NCBI GenBank assembly: GCA_016758965.1
Contig: JAEPRB010000048.1
Location: forward strand, 143,057 to 207,056
Source: Circinella minor
Taxonomy: Eukaryota > Mucoromycota > Mucoromycetes > Mucorales > Lichtheimiaceae
Direction of reading: 5' to 3'
DNA: 64,000 nucleotides
Of the stretch, positions 50,051 through 62,652 are shown one piece after another. The translations under genes and the position numbers were made by a program. The notes below the pieces were generated by a model. That model was not told the origin of the DNA, searched no databases, and saw only the letters and a program-made list of their open reading frames with translations. Position 1 is the first letter of the stretch, and each line of letters begins with the position of its first letter.

Positions 50051-52858
50051 TTAAAATTGAACCAGATCAGATTCAACAGGAGAGCAATTTGTAGGTAATG
50101 GTGGCGATGGAGTGGTGAAAGGTGAATTGGTAACCCCCTTATTATTATTATTATTATTATGATGATGGTGATGATTGTTATTCTGGGGAGATTGCTTTAC
50201 TGTTTTCAAAAATGGATGATTTTGCGCGACAATAGTATCATAGACTTCAATAAGACAATAAGAATCACTGGCTGCATAAGTTGCTTGATCCACCGTCAAA
50301 GGTCGTTGTTCCCAGTTACTTAATTGTTGCTTCTTATTCATTGATACACCTAAAAATGTCGAAACGACACCTGATAAACCACCTGTAATTGGACGATCAT
50401 CCTTGGTTCGTAAGCTTTTCATATCCACCAAATTAGATGTATACCAATCGGAAGCTGTTGGCAGACATTCCTTTAATAATGTGAAATCACCATGGAAATC
50501 ATATGCAAGCTTGATAATTCTTGACTCTTCAAATAACATACGTAACACAAGATCAATGTCCTGTAATAGAGCAATATTGGTTGGATGTAATGCTGTAGCA
50601 ATATCCACAAGATATACGACCCCTTGATCCGATGCGATTTGTATAAGTGCTGTTTTAACAGTACCTGATCTTGCAAATTGAGGTACCCATTCTGTATCCA
50701 ATCCACAAACATAAGATTGCATTAGGGTTGCCTTGAGTTGCATGACGCGATGATGACTATCTACCATGATGGTCTGAACATGTTTTGGCATTTGATAATA
50801 TATTTGTTTTCCCACAGGCGAATTCCGTGGAGAATTGCCAACGTAACGAGTAGATAATGTTTCGCCTTTGATCATACCAACAACACGATCCTTCATAGGT
50901 AAATTGTGATACTGATAATAAAATTGTTGTTGACCGAAAACATTTGAAAAATAAGTCGCTGCAACCGGATCGTTCATATCGACAAATTCCTTAATAGCGA
51001 GCTTAGCAATAGCAGGATCTTCGCCGGCGACTAATTCGATAAGACCATTATAGTTGGAGCTACTAGCAATAGACATGTCGTTTTCGTCGGCCTGTTGACT
51101 TGCTCGGGCCTTTGTAATCCATCGTAGACATGCACACCGTTGTGCTAACCATATGAAATAATATTCACTATCTTCAATATTCAGTTCTTGTAAAATTTTT
51201 GCTGCGCATGTTGTCAGGTCTTTTTGAAATCGTCGTTCACGAAGTCGTGGTAATGGAGGGGTTGTCATTTCATTTTCATGGACTGTCGTTAAGAATTCTA
51301 AACATATTTTATATACGAACTGATGTGTTAGTCATGTTTATTTCTCCATTATTTCTTTCTTTTACATGATAAGAGCAGTTTCATGTATTGTGTAATACCT
51401 GGTGGCACAACTCCTAGATTTCCGGCGAATGTATATCGCAATTGAATATTTATAAAATCCAATAACTCTGTTTGAAGCCTTAGTTGACCACTTGTGTAGA
51501 CAGGTAAAATATTTCCTTGACCAGCTGCAAACATCTTGGCCGCAAAATTTTTAATCGGAAACGCAGAGTATAAACACAATTTGCGAATACATGAAATAGC
51601 TTCATTATAATGACCATCACGTATTAATAATTCAGACATCTTGACGCCATATTCTTTGAAATTGCCATCGTGACCAATAAGGTCATGAAGTTTGAATACT
51701 TCCATAGCATAATAAACAAGAATAGGCGTTGGAATGATGTCCAGCAGTCCGACACAAGTTTCCTGATGTTTGCGTGTCATTGTGTAACGCTGCGCAACTT
51801 CAGGTGGTATATTTAATAATTCAGAAAGTGTAATAGTTGCAATATTATCTTCAAGATCACTATCTTCATCATCATCCTCTCCATCGTCATCATCATCGTC
51901 ATCGTCATCGTCATCATCGCTCAATAATTCCATGCTATCATCATCCTCTTCTTCTTCTTCATCATCATCATCAAAAGAAATTAAATTGGGTTCTTCTGCA
52001 AATGATATAAGATCCGTTTCTTCTTCTTCTTGCACCTTTTTTGGTACTTTATATTTGGTTGGAGGCGTATGAGTAAACATTTGAAATGCGTGACAAATTG
52101 CTTGGACCATGTATCTTTGAAATTTCAATACTTTTGGTCCTGGATTTTGTTTATAATAGACAGCTAAATCATATATTGATTGCTATATTATTGTTAGTTC
52201 TTTTCTTTTTGACCCCCCCCTTAATCCTTATATATATATATATATGTCGGTGGTTTCCAAGGTAACAAATATATCCTCCATATCTATATTCTATGATTAT
52301 AATTATATATACCAAGACAAAAGCACCAGGATCAGGACATTCTATCAAGTGTTCACATAATCGAGCATCGATCGTTAACTTTTGTGTTTCAATTTCACGA
52401 ATTTGTAAATATGTTTCAGCATTCTTGTAAGTTTCAACTAGTTTCTGAACAAAACCTTGACTATCTGAATTTTGACAAAATTGGTCGAGATCTTCAGGTG
52501 TAATATATGCTGTTGTTGTTTGCTTTTGAAGTTTTTCAGGAGAGGACGACGACGAACTGGCGGCAGTACTAATGGTAGTGGTACTACTGTTGGAATGAGA
52601 TGGTAATGCTGCTCTTATGGTTCGAATCGTTGCTGGGGAAACAGTAGAACGTATTAATGTAATTGGAGTGGTAGTTCTGTTGATGGTTGTTATTGGACTA
52701 TTGTTACGTATAGGTAAATGGGGTGTATTTGTACGCAAAGACGAAGACATTGTTCTTCGTGGGGTTGTTTGGTTTATTCTTCTTTCTGTTGGTGTTGTAG
52801 TTGGTAAAGTCGATGTGACCCATTCATCTTCGGATGAATCCGATTCATTTCCGCTCAT
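50051..52858 (-). CDS. EXD3/MUT-7-like 3'-5' exonuclease
   Basis: Three exons: 52858-52313, about 52187-51361 and 51282-50051. The ATG at 52858 begins MSGNESDSSEDEWVTS; the N-terminal ~130 residues are Ser/Thr/Pro-rich. A helical region follows (LDQFCQNSDSQGFVQKLVET, QSIYDLAVYYKQNPG), broken by an Asp/Glu run (51880-52010) and continuing LGVVPPGITQYMKLLLS. The DEDDy exonuclease domain has ExoI VCGLDTEWVPQF, ExoII IIKLAYDFHGDFTLL and ExoIII ATYAASDSYCLIEVY, so all catalytic positions are present. A short His/Asn run precedes the C-terminus. Helical N-terminus plus DEDDy domain is the arrangement of EXD3 and C. elegans MUT-7, which is needed for transposon silencing and RNAi. The fungal role is unknown. 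The first intron contains C and TA runs. Confidence 0.88.
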
Positions 52859-53439
52859 TGTAGTGCGGAATCGGTGCAAGTGCACATCCGTTGACCTCGA
52901 AACTGTCAAGATATTTAAAGAAAAAAAAAGAAAAAAAAAAACTTTATTTCTTTTTACTCAACAAACACAATGAAATTTTTGAGGTTCAGAAGTAAAAGGT
53001 AGAATTATCCTTATTCTCCTATACATAAATATAATGTATATACTATAACGATATAAATATCGGGATAGGAATGCTATTAGTGTGGTAGAAAAAGAAAATC
53101 AATATAAAAATTGAATCTATATATTTTATTAAAGACAAAATTACATGAGCACGAACTGTTTTCAGCTTATTGCTCTCGTCAGTTCACAAAGCTCGGTACT
53201 AAAAAACCTGTTCAGCAGCAGGAAAAAGGGAAGAGGTAAAAAGAAAATAAGAACAACATACAAAAATATATTGGAGAAGGGTGTAACTATAAAAATATGG
53301 AAAGGTTGGGGAAACAGAAGTATTTAAACTAAAGGGGGGGGGTTAAACAGATGATCAAAGAAAATGAAGCACTTGGTTTTTATTTTTAAATTTATTAATG
53401 TTGGTGGCAAGGTTGATGGTTCAATACACTTAAGTAAGT

Positions 53440-54530
53440 TGGTCAAAATGATGAATTGGGGGTGACGGTATATTATATTGCCCTGGTTAGCATGCGTGGT
53501 GAAGTTGGTGAATGATGTGCACAATTTTAATCATATAATTTTGAGATAGAGACGTTTTTTGTATGATGTTGGTAGTAAGCCAATTGAGTACAAGAGATAT
53601 CGGATCGGTGACGGTGGTGGAGATAGAAAAGTATGCATATTGTGACAAGTAATTAAATGATGTTTGATAATCTAGTTACTTGATAATAATTGGGGCACGG
53701 TTGTCTTTGTAGATTGGTAATCCGCCCAAGTCAGTAGTAAATACATAAGATACGTTCTCCAGGTGACATTGGTAGCCAAAGAATCGGGTCAATACCTAGA
53801 GGTTTGCGACATTGATTTATTGATTTATTGTTTTTGCCGTTGCATCTTTTTTCTTGGGCTGTTATAAGATATTGTTTAATCCCAATTTTACGGTCTTGTG
53901 TTGTTGTTGTTGTTGTTGATGTTGTAAAATTATTATTACGTATCGTCTATTAGTGTTGTCGTTGTTGGTGATGATGACGGGAGGTGATGGAGCAATTTCC
54001 ACATAAATCATTATTACGTAGAAAGGTATTCCAGGTTCGTAGTTCTTTATTTTATTGAATATGTGGAATTAATATTGGAAATAATGCGTCATCTGGCATT
54101 AAGTTAGTACGAACGAAGGATGAATTTTGCTTGTAGTATGGTGCCACGTATAACTATGTATTCGAGTTCAGCAAGATGATGAATAATGGTTGTGGACTGA
54201 TTAGTCATGGTACATAAGTTTTACGTAAAAAAGTATTTTGTGTTTCTTGAAGAGTTTTGTAGTCGTCTTGAGTAAATCTAGAGATCGCAAGACCATACTC
54301 CATTTTTGGTCAGATAAATTGGCCGTAAGGCCTGATGCTAAGCAGTTTGCCAAGACATCTGGCCCTCGCGCCAACCAAGGTCATGATATTCATTGCTGAT
54401 ATTGTTGAGGTTGTATTATTATCGATCAAAAGCAAGGGTGTTAATATAACCAGGTTGACTAAAGAGAACTCGTAAGTATGTAAATGTTGTTGTATGTTGA
54501 TGTTGTATAGCTGTAGTGTCATAGAGTTAA
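53440..54530 (-). mobile_element. LINE (non-LTR) reverse transcriptase 3' relic
   Basis: Minus-strand reading gives ARARCLGKLLSIRPYGQFI, a TGA, then PKMEYGLAISRFTQDDYKTL and QETQNTFLRK (54380-54210). This is the thumb region of LINE reverse transcriptases (usual form FIRPxxEYGLAI). Further along come TNLMPDDALFPILIPH and KPLGIDPILWLPMSPGERIL (53810-53740), with CIYY-stop-LG where fungal LINEs usually show CIRWRLG. Several stops and shifts are present, so it is an old fossil. The upstream palm domain was not found. Confidence 0.6.
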
Positions 54531-54939
54531 AAATGTAAAAATACGGGAGATTCTAAGGGTTTACCCCTGATAGAGCTAAAAAGGATCTTCTTAAGAACAA
54601 GGTTATCATACCTTAAGATAAAATTCTTTATAATACATTCTTCCGATGACATACCAGAAATAACCCATCATAATAAACCATTCATATAAATAGACCAACT
54701 CGTACATAGAATAAGAATCTTTATCTTATTTTCGAGAATAAATACTGTTTCAAAGGACTCATTGTTTTATTTTATTTTTATTGATTGAATTAAATCATTA
54801 TTCTACCGTACACCTCAACCCTTAGGTATTTCTTTTACTAGCAGCTTCCGTTATACTGGGGATCAATTGATACTTCTCAATCAACTTGCCTCTTCGAGCA
54901 TCTATTATGATAAAAATAATAAGATTAAGAGCGATAATG

Positions 54940-55150
54940 CCATTCAAATCTTATACTTACTTAGATTGACTTTTGGCCAGAACTTCTCTATTGAATTGAG
55001 AAAAGGAGAATGTTGAGCAAGATAAGTGCACTTCTGACCACGTTGCTTCACATGGATGGGCGTGTTGACCATTACTACGTAACGTCCTTTCATGTTATTC
55101 TTATCAATATAAAACGTCACCACATGAGAATTATTTATAAAAGCGTGCAT
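54940..55150 (-). mobile_element. Tc1/mariner-type transposase DDE relic
   Basis: Minus-strand frame: KGRYVVMVNTPIHVKQRGQK then CTYLAQHSPFLNSIEKFWPKV. DDE_3 transposases read VMDNAPIH...RG...YLPxYSPxLNPIExFWxxVK, so this contains the second catalytic Asp site (here Val) and the third acidic residue (Glu). Weak C-terminal similarity (IPSITEAASKR) continues near 54830-54900. It belongs to the same broad family as the 28.9-kb scrap. Confidence 0.55.
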
Positions 55151-58100
55151 ATAAAGAGCGTGTTCCAGAAAAAAGGATGTGGTTTATGTATTATTATTGA
55201 TGTTATGATTGATATTAATATTAATTACTAGTTATGGTGCACTTATTCCATATGTTCATATGTCGTGGGTGCTTTCAAGCAACAACAAAGAACTTCTCAT
55301 AGACAATGATATTTGGGATTGTTAGTAAAAGAACACGTAAAAATAAAAATAAAAAGGATATTCTTTTTGCTTACCAAAAAGAAATGCTTCTCTTCTTTTT
55401 TACATCAGCGACGCATTTTGTTCTTCAACTCTTTCCTTTTATTTCTCATTTAACAGTAAATGTCTTCTCAACGACAAAATAACAGCACTGTTGGTCTCCT
55501 CATGTTTTTGTGGTAGTGTATGTTTGACATCTGCTTCTCCATAGTAATTCATCTACTTCTGGTTTATGCCCTTTGCTCTCATTATCATGGTTCTTTTCTC
55601 GTGAATACGTGCTTTTTGATGAATAAAAGTGTCACTATGATATTATATAGGAGGATGCTGCTTTTTTGATGGTATGTATCTTTTTTTTTTTTTTTTGCTA
55701 CGTATATACTTGTTGTCGTATTCCAGCTTCGTGTTTCTCATTATTTTGTGTTGTGGCTGATTTGTTTTTTCATGCATATGACTAGCTCATGCGATCAAGA
55801 ACGTGTCAAATGCGCTACTGCTGCGGATTATAATTCAAGAACTTCTTCTGCTGTGTTAATATTGTATCCGACTTTCAAAAAGTTTACCCAATACTACTGG
55901 TATCTGATCAAGGCTTCCACTTTTATGTTATTGCTATTACTAATTACCCCGAATCTTCCAAGCTTGTTTCTTCTTTCTCATTATGCTGATACTGCACATA
56001 GCGGTTGCAATAAAAATTTTATTTCACATATTACAGTAGTGAAGGTAATAATATATACAGTAATGTTTTTTCTTCTTCAATACTGTACTGATTATTGATA
56101 TTGGTGAATAGTATTAGTGAGTGATATGCAAGAAGAATATATTACGATGACAATTAATGATGGATGATGCTATTCTTAGTCAAAGTAAAAATGATGGGTT
56201 CTTGTATCATTATCTGTCGTTTTTTTTTACATCCACTTATCATCATAATTTTCTTTTTCTTAGCTCAACATACGTCATTGAAATCTTGTTATGCCAAGCT
56301 TGAATGGTTATAGTCGGGGAGTGAAGTAATCCAATTTTAAAAAAAGATACTGGATGAAGTTAAAACTTGAGTTTTGGTGGGGAGATTATTCTTGGTTTTA
56401 AAGCAGCAATATATGTGCCAAAGCGATCGTACTTCTTGGTGATTGTAAAGAAATATAAAAGTAGCATCAATATAGGTCAATATTTTAGCAGCAGGAGCAT
56501 CGATTGTTGAACACTCTGGAAAATCATGATCATGTAGGGTCCATTATAAATAATAATATAGATGGTGCAAGGTTAAATAGCATCAGGGAAAAGATCCCTA
56601 TTTGACAGACTTCAGTCGTTGATTTATGGTAGAAGACAGATGATAGTTTGGACTGACATTAATTATAGTGATACCGAAGAATAAGCGAATGACGCAAGAA
56701 AATAAAATAACACGGATGGTTACGAGCATAAATTTTTTCTCTGTTTAAAAAAATAAAGTCAATCGCAGGAATACTGTTATGCTGGCATGATCCATTATCA
56801 ATGTTATCAGCATGTCATTATCAGCAGTATGTCTATCATGAGCAAAAACTAGTTTGCATATTTATATCAGGATGCGGTTAATTTATTCGTATAATTATTA
56901 CATATTGTAATAAAAATAGATAGAAAGAAAATGTTGCTGTTGCTGCTGCATTATTAGCACTCTTAAGAGGAAGTGATAAACTTGTGTTTTATCCGTATCC
57001 GTCTTTATGGATTAATAAATATCCAACGGTCGATTGGAAGCAAAAAGTTTATTTTCTGTGTTTTGGTGGTGTAGAAAATAGACATATATATGATACTATG
57101 GATTGCTAGAACAAATTATGATCAAAAATAGTAATAACAACTTCGTCGCGGTATATATTTTAAAAGTCTCTCAACATTATTTTAATACAAAAATCGCAAG
57201 TTTGACTTGTTTGTCCGTGTGACAATCAAGAAAAAGTTTATTAAAAAAGAAAAAAAGAAAAAAAAAGTGCTAATGCATCAGTGACTTCCAATATATAAAA
57301 AATATATAGCAAGTTCGACAGACAATCATAACGGGAACGTTCATTAGCATATATGCCCAAAAAAGTGCGTTTATTCCCTCTCAGAACCACATGTGTACTG
57401 TCTTGAAAGCCATGTTATCAATCAAGAATGAATGAAAAATACAAATGAATATGCCTTCTTTGTTCGTCGGTGTGCCTGTTACATCTTGTCTCGCGCCCAC
57501 CATGAATATATCAATTTGCATTTTATTCTCCTGTCAAAAGAAGTTCGCCAGCAACTTTCAGCTTGCATTCATCAGGACCACACACTTATATTACCTTCAT
57601 CGAGAATACTCATAGTTGGTCAAACTACGAATTGTTATAATGGCAGTACCAAACTGTTCGGGTCATATTCTCCGCTGACATCATATTATGCACAAGATCT
57701 CTGTTGTCGACATAACTCCTGGTCTCTCTAAATCCAATGTTCATCCAAACAAATCATCACTTTTCTTTGCTCCTGCGCTGCCTTGACCAAATAATACGTT
57801 GAAATCGTATCGATCGGATCAAAATCGAAAAGACTACTGGAAGTAAATAGGGCGAGTCCACTTGTTTAAGAATTACTGTTACCCAGATCATGATCGCCAA
57901 TCGCCGGAAATTAGAATTCAAGAACAAAGTCACTACCATATAGACGGCTTGATAATGCTTGCTGCTGCAATGCCTGGCAACTGTAGTAAACTCGAGCCTT
58001 GTCTTTTGCAAAAGAAAGGCGGTGCACCCTTAGCAAGTGATGCAGCAAAACCTTGATCCTTCACGGAATGACGAACATGACGAATCGCCAAAAATGCAAC

Positions 58101-59883
58101 AATGGTTTGTTCATAACATAGGGATTCTTCCAAACCCAACAATAAATGTACTTGCTGTACTTTGTCTGTTGCAGCAACAACGTCCTCGTAACACCACCAT
58201 CAGTACGGAAATCATGTACTAGTTCACCAAAAAAAAGACACACCAAATAGAGTTACGGAATTCTGTTTCACGCATCATGGACTTCACCCCCATTAATATT
58301 GATAACATAATCAGCTAAATCCTCCTCCTTGTGAACGAGTAGAAAGCAAAGGTACCAGTGGAAAATGTCGCCGAACATGCCAAAACCACGAAAAGAGTTG
58401 GAAAACAACAACTGTCAAAAAAAATTGTTGAACCATATAAACCGTCTGATGATTCTCCATCATTAAATTGTTTGTTAGTTTCCAGTTGCGAATCCATTAA
58501 AAATGCTCATGAATTCTTGAATAAAAACCGTATGCGTCATATCAGTAAAGTATCACTTAATAATAATAAATAGAAGTAAAGAAAGGAGGTTTTTTTCTTT
58601 TTTTTTTTTTTTTTTACCGAATATTTGATTTTGTTTGTCTTTTGACGGATTATTTGTTCCATCTATCTAAAATAAAAAGGTTTTTTTTTTTGCTTTTCTT
58701 GTGTAAAGCCGCATATATCTGGAAAATAGGAAAACAAGAATCGTTTATACTTGTTTGTTTTGATACAGTACGTACATATTTAGATCAAAAATATGATGAT
58801 ACATTAAACAGAATAAACAGAACTTGTCACATTTTACAGGTGGTAACGTTCCTTTGTATTTTTTAAGTCTGAAATTAGTTGCCATGGGAACTAATTAGTT
58901 TCTCATAGTAGTAAATAGAACATAGAACATTTTAAGTGCTATTCGATTGCCTTACTGTTATGCGAGATGCATGGTTATGCTTTTTTTTTGTTAGGAAAAA
59001 ACTTCATAAACCAAAAGTGGTACTGGTTTGTAGTTTATTAGACAAAATTTGCAAAGTGAAAAAAAAGAAGAGACGAAAGGTTAAAATGGCGGAACTTTTC
59101 TCTAATTAGCCATTTAGTGTTCGTTTGAGTTGTACTTCGGCATTAATTCTCCCTCTGCGTAAGGTAATTTAGAAGCTGCATCATAAGCCAGAACGGTTCG
59201 TTGTTGAAAAAATAATTCCAGTAAGCAGATCAGATGCAAAGTAACATAGTAGCAATAATATAATCTGAATCAAGCTTGACTTCATCTGATATGGGGAATG
59301 GTAATGTAGAAAGTGACAAAATATATTGCGTTGAGTGGTGTTGTTGATGAATCCGCCACAAATGTGAGAATGTTGTGAAGATGAAACTAACTCAAAAGAC
59401 GCGAAAATAAGATCAATCGTGGATTATCCAAGATGCGGCTCGAAGGTAGCTACATATGGAACTGAAAAAATATGGTTTGCAGTACTGCTTTGAGAAAATG
59501 CTTTGAGATATGAAGAGTGCAAACGACAATATGAAAGATCGATATGTTCCATAATAAACGACGGTTATAAAAGATTAAGAAGATTATTAGGAAAACTTTT
59601 CTCCTTATATACTGTAGATAAACGATTTTTGAAGTTTTATTATGTACAATGCTGCTAATAATTCCTAGTTATTGGCCCTTCGAAAAGAAGTACGTATCGT
59701 GTCACTGGAATAAATAAAGTAATAGATGATATGTTAGCAGATAGTGGGTATTGAATTGAAATTCTTGAAAATTACCTTAGAAAGGAAAAAAAAAGAATTC
59801 AGTTTTTCAACACGTCTTCGAAAACCTACATAATAGATAGGAGAATGTGGAAATTATTAGTACCTTTTGTAGTGAAAAAAATG

Positions 59884-60245
59884 AGCGACGTGAGTTAACA
59901 ACGGCCACCCAAGCAAGCTAAGTCCAATAGCAGTGCCCAAAAATAAAATGCGCGACGTGAGTTAACAACGGCCACTCGGGCAAGCGTGAATAGCGTCACC
60001 CTGAAATAAAATAAGTGACGTGAGTTGACAACAACCACCAAAGCAAGCTAAGTCCAATAGCAGTGCCCAAAAATAAAATGCGCGACGTGAGTTAACAACG
60101 GCCACTCGGGCAAGCGTGAATAGCGTCACCCTGAAATAAAATGAGTGACGTGAGTTAACAACGGCCACTCGAGCAAATTGAAAAGAATAACATCGTCCAA
60201 GTAATGAATGACGTGAGTTAACAACGGCCACTCGTGCAACTAAGA
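59884..60245. repeat. Tandem repeat, six units with alternating 66/64-bp spacing
   Basis: A core containing GACGTGAGTTAACAACGGCC starts at 59887, 59953, 60017, 60083, 60147 and 60210, i.e. spacings of 66, 64, 66, 64 and 63 bp. Odd and even units have different linkers (AAGCTAAGTCCAATAGCAGT versus GCGTGAATAGCGTCACCCTG), so two nearly identical ~130-bp higher-order units are followed by diverged ones. The core holds the palindrome GTTAAC. The array ends about 370 bp upstream of the next gene. Confidence 0.9.
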
Positions 60246-60616
60246 CGATAGTATTACTCTAATAAAAAAGCTCACTGAGAAATATTGAGTAAAAATGTAT
60301 GGTAAAGATTGACAATTAAGTTGGTAATATAATAATTAATTGATGAACAAAAACAACAGTTGTTATTATGGTTTGTGTAAAAGGAAGGAAAAAAAGAATA
60401 TTTACCTGTTTCTATGAGTCTAACTGAGCTACGACAGTTGCTAGGTAAGGAGGAAGTTTTTTTGTTGAGGGAGGGAAAAAAATATATTTTTTCAGCTTCG
60501 ATAAGTTTAATTGGTTGCTGAGCAACAAAAAAAAAGCGGAAGTTAAGAAACAAGTTTTGTATTTTTCTAATTGCCACCTCCTTCCGAAGCAACACTTTTG
60601 TCAAGTTTCAGTTGCC

Positions 60617-62652
60617 ATGGAATTACACCGCAAAGGTACGTTACTAAGTAGATATAAAGGGGTATAAGTTTTTTTTTGTACTTAACTAATATAGCAACAA
60701 ATAAACTATTATAGCTATTTATGATTACCTGAAGGTTACTACGAAACCAAGTTTCGCGAACTTTGTGGATTCAAACGTGGAGTTCATTGCAAACAATCTT
60801 CCTGATGATATTACAACGCTGGATCAGTATTGGTCAAATTTGTTCGAAGAAGTGACTGAAAAGGATGGCGTCCGTCTTGTAAGAATTTGTAGATATATGG
60901 ATAATAAAAAAAGATTCTATACTAATATCTTTAATTATTAGATCAAGGTAAGAAAACCACCCAATTGGACCCCAATTTTGATGCATGCGATTCAACTTAC
61001 AAAAGGTTAGTTTCAGTTTGAGGATCACTCCGTGCCATTTGATACTTATTGCTCAATAGTTACAAAATCAAAATCAACATCCCGAGGCACGAAAAGAAGC
61101 AGTAAATCAGATTCATCTGAATTGGAGCCTGAGGAGAAGCAGCCTATTATTGATTTGCTGAGAAAATTGGATGACAACAAAAAATGGGACTTTGTTCGTG
61201 ACAATGGTGAGACTGCATTTGTAGAAAATATTCTGGCAGATCATGTTGAGAAGACAGAATTTGAACAGTAAGTATTGAAGTAGAGTGCATTGCAAAATGC
61301 GTTTTCCCTATTGAATATGTTCAAATCACAGCTCCGCAATCTCGGGTATTTTCAATATTGGTGACAAAGTTTGGAAATCTTACCTGTCAGATCAAGAATT
61401 GGGGAGACTTGGTAGAGCTGGTTCAGCAACAATGCCTTCTCTTCCTCAATCATTGCAACAAATCTTTGATAAAGTTCAGTCGACCCTTGAAGATATTATC
61501 GAAAAATCCAAAAACATGAGATGGTACGAGAAACAGAAAGCGATTGTCGACGTGTTGTACCAACGTCTCCTCCAATTCCCTCCTTATGACCCGTACGACG
61601 ACTTTAACGAACACTGGACCATCGAACAGTTGAAAGAATTCTGTTCTTTATACCGATGGCATATCCCTGGTCGCATGTCGAAGGATTCGTCGGAAATGGA
61701 TTACATCAATCTATTCTGGAGCCGGCTTGACCGATGTTTCGATAATTTGTACATGGATACGCGCCGGTAAGTATTTAAAAGTAGAAGTAAAACGAAGAAA
61801 AATAATATATGGATTCAGAAACTAATTATTACCTTATTACATCCTTGCTTACAAATAATTGTATTTTATAGTGATGTTCTTTGTGTTGCGAATCTTGCTC
61901 GAGTTAACGAAAGCAGAATCATTGATGGTATAGAAGCAATCAAGGATCAAAATAAAAGCGTTCGTCCTGATCTAGTGTTGGTAAAGAACAATGTTGAGTT
62001 TGGAACCGGCGAGTGTGGAAAAGATGACGTTGCTGGCGTTGGTAAAAAAGAGTTGGTCGAAACCCAGTTGCATGGCCCAAAAATCATGAAGGACATGTTT
62101 GTTCGTGCGGCACGTATTGCTGGTGACAATGAGGATTTCATTCGTGGCTTCAAAGTAGTATCGTTTAATCAAACATGTATGTATAAGGAGGTTCATTTTT
62201 TGTTCGATCCAAAAAAAATAGCAGTTATTCAACTGTGTAATAAATAACATCTTATATATAGGCATGAGAATGACCACGTCGGTATTAGACTGTCCAAAAG
62301 GAATTGTATGTCGTGTGCGAACCTCACAGGAATATGAAATTCCAAAAGATGCTGCAAGTTTTGCTGGTATCATACCAATTTTGAAACTGGCCTTGAAAGC
62401 CAAGGTAAATATTTTTTTTTCATGTATTTTTTCAGTTTTGACTATTTTATTGACTACTTCATTTTTGACACAAATCAGATCATGGTCCAAGAATCAATCT
62501 CAATTATGGAAAAATATACGAATGATCGAGGTACCCAAGAACCAGATTTCATGTTCGAGGAAACTCAAGGTGTAAACGTGGTGAAGATCCCTTCGTGTTT
62601 CACCTTTCGAAACAAAAAGCAAAAATCAACGACAAATAGCACCCCAGCATGA
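60617..62652 (+). CDS. Unknown multi-exon protein with PD-(D/E)XK-like motif
   Basis: About eight exons encode roughly 500 residues. The ATG at 60617 gives MELHRKAIYDYLKVTTKPSF. Further parts are LPDDITTLDQYWSNLFEEVT, then after an intron (best taken as 60948-61010, avoiding a TAG) FEDHSVPFDTYCS, a Ser/Lys-rich linker, HSAISGIFNIGDKVWKSYLS, LPQSLQQIFDKVQSTLEDII, and FCSLYRWHIPGRMS. The segment RPDLVLVKNNVEFGTGECGK (61963-62022) followed by KKELVETQLHGPKIMKDMF has the PD-x(8-12)-E-x-GE-x-GK look of PD-(D/E)XK nuclease folds. The C-terminus runs LDCPKGIVCRVRTSQEYEIP and IPILKLALKAK to 62652. I cannot name the family. It may be of transposon origin or a lineage-specific fungal family. Confidence 0.75.

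Larger units (their letters stand above)
52859..60616. other. Gene-poor 7.8-kb region with transposon fossils
   Basis: Holds a LINE relic (53.4-54.5 kb), a Tc1/mariner relic (about 55 kb), scattered short open stretches and a tandem repeat (59.9-60.2 kb), listed separately. Elsewhere, 55.4-57.4 kb and 58.6-59.8 kb show no sustained coding stretch. The 57432-57731 (+) open frame and the 58340-58573 (+) frame (KIVEPYKPSDDSPSLNCLLV) look partly coding but are too short to name. Confidence 0.45.

Noticed and set aside
55748..56098. 116-codon plus-strand open frame
   Set aside because: Low-complexity hydrophobic composition, no splice partners and no recognisable motif; most likely chance in T-rich DNA.
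59884..60245. Repeat array as CRISPR, or as the 89-residue minus-strand protein it would encode
   Set aside because: The genome is eukaryotic, the units are adjoining tandem copies with repeated linkers rather than unique spacers, and the open frame simply follows the repeat.
61008..61010. In-frame TAG as proof that the PD-(D/E)XK-like gene is a pseudogene
   Set aside because: It falls at the end of a well-formed GTAAGA...TTAG intron whose removal keeps the frame.
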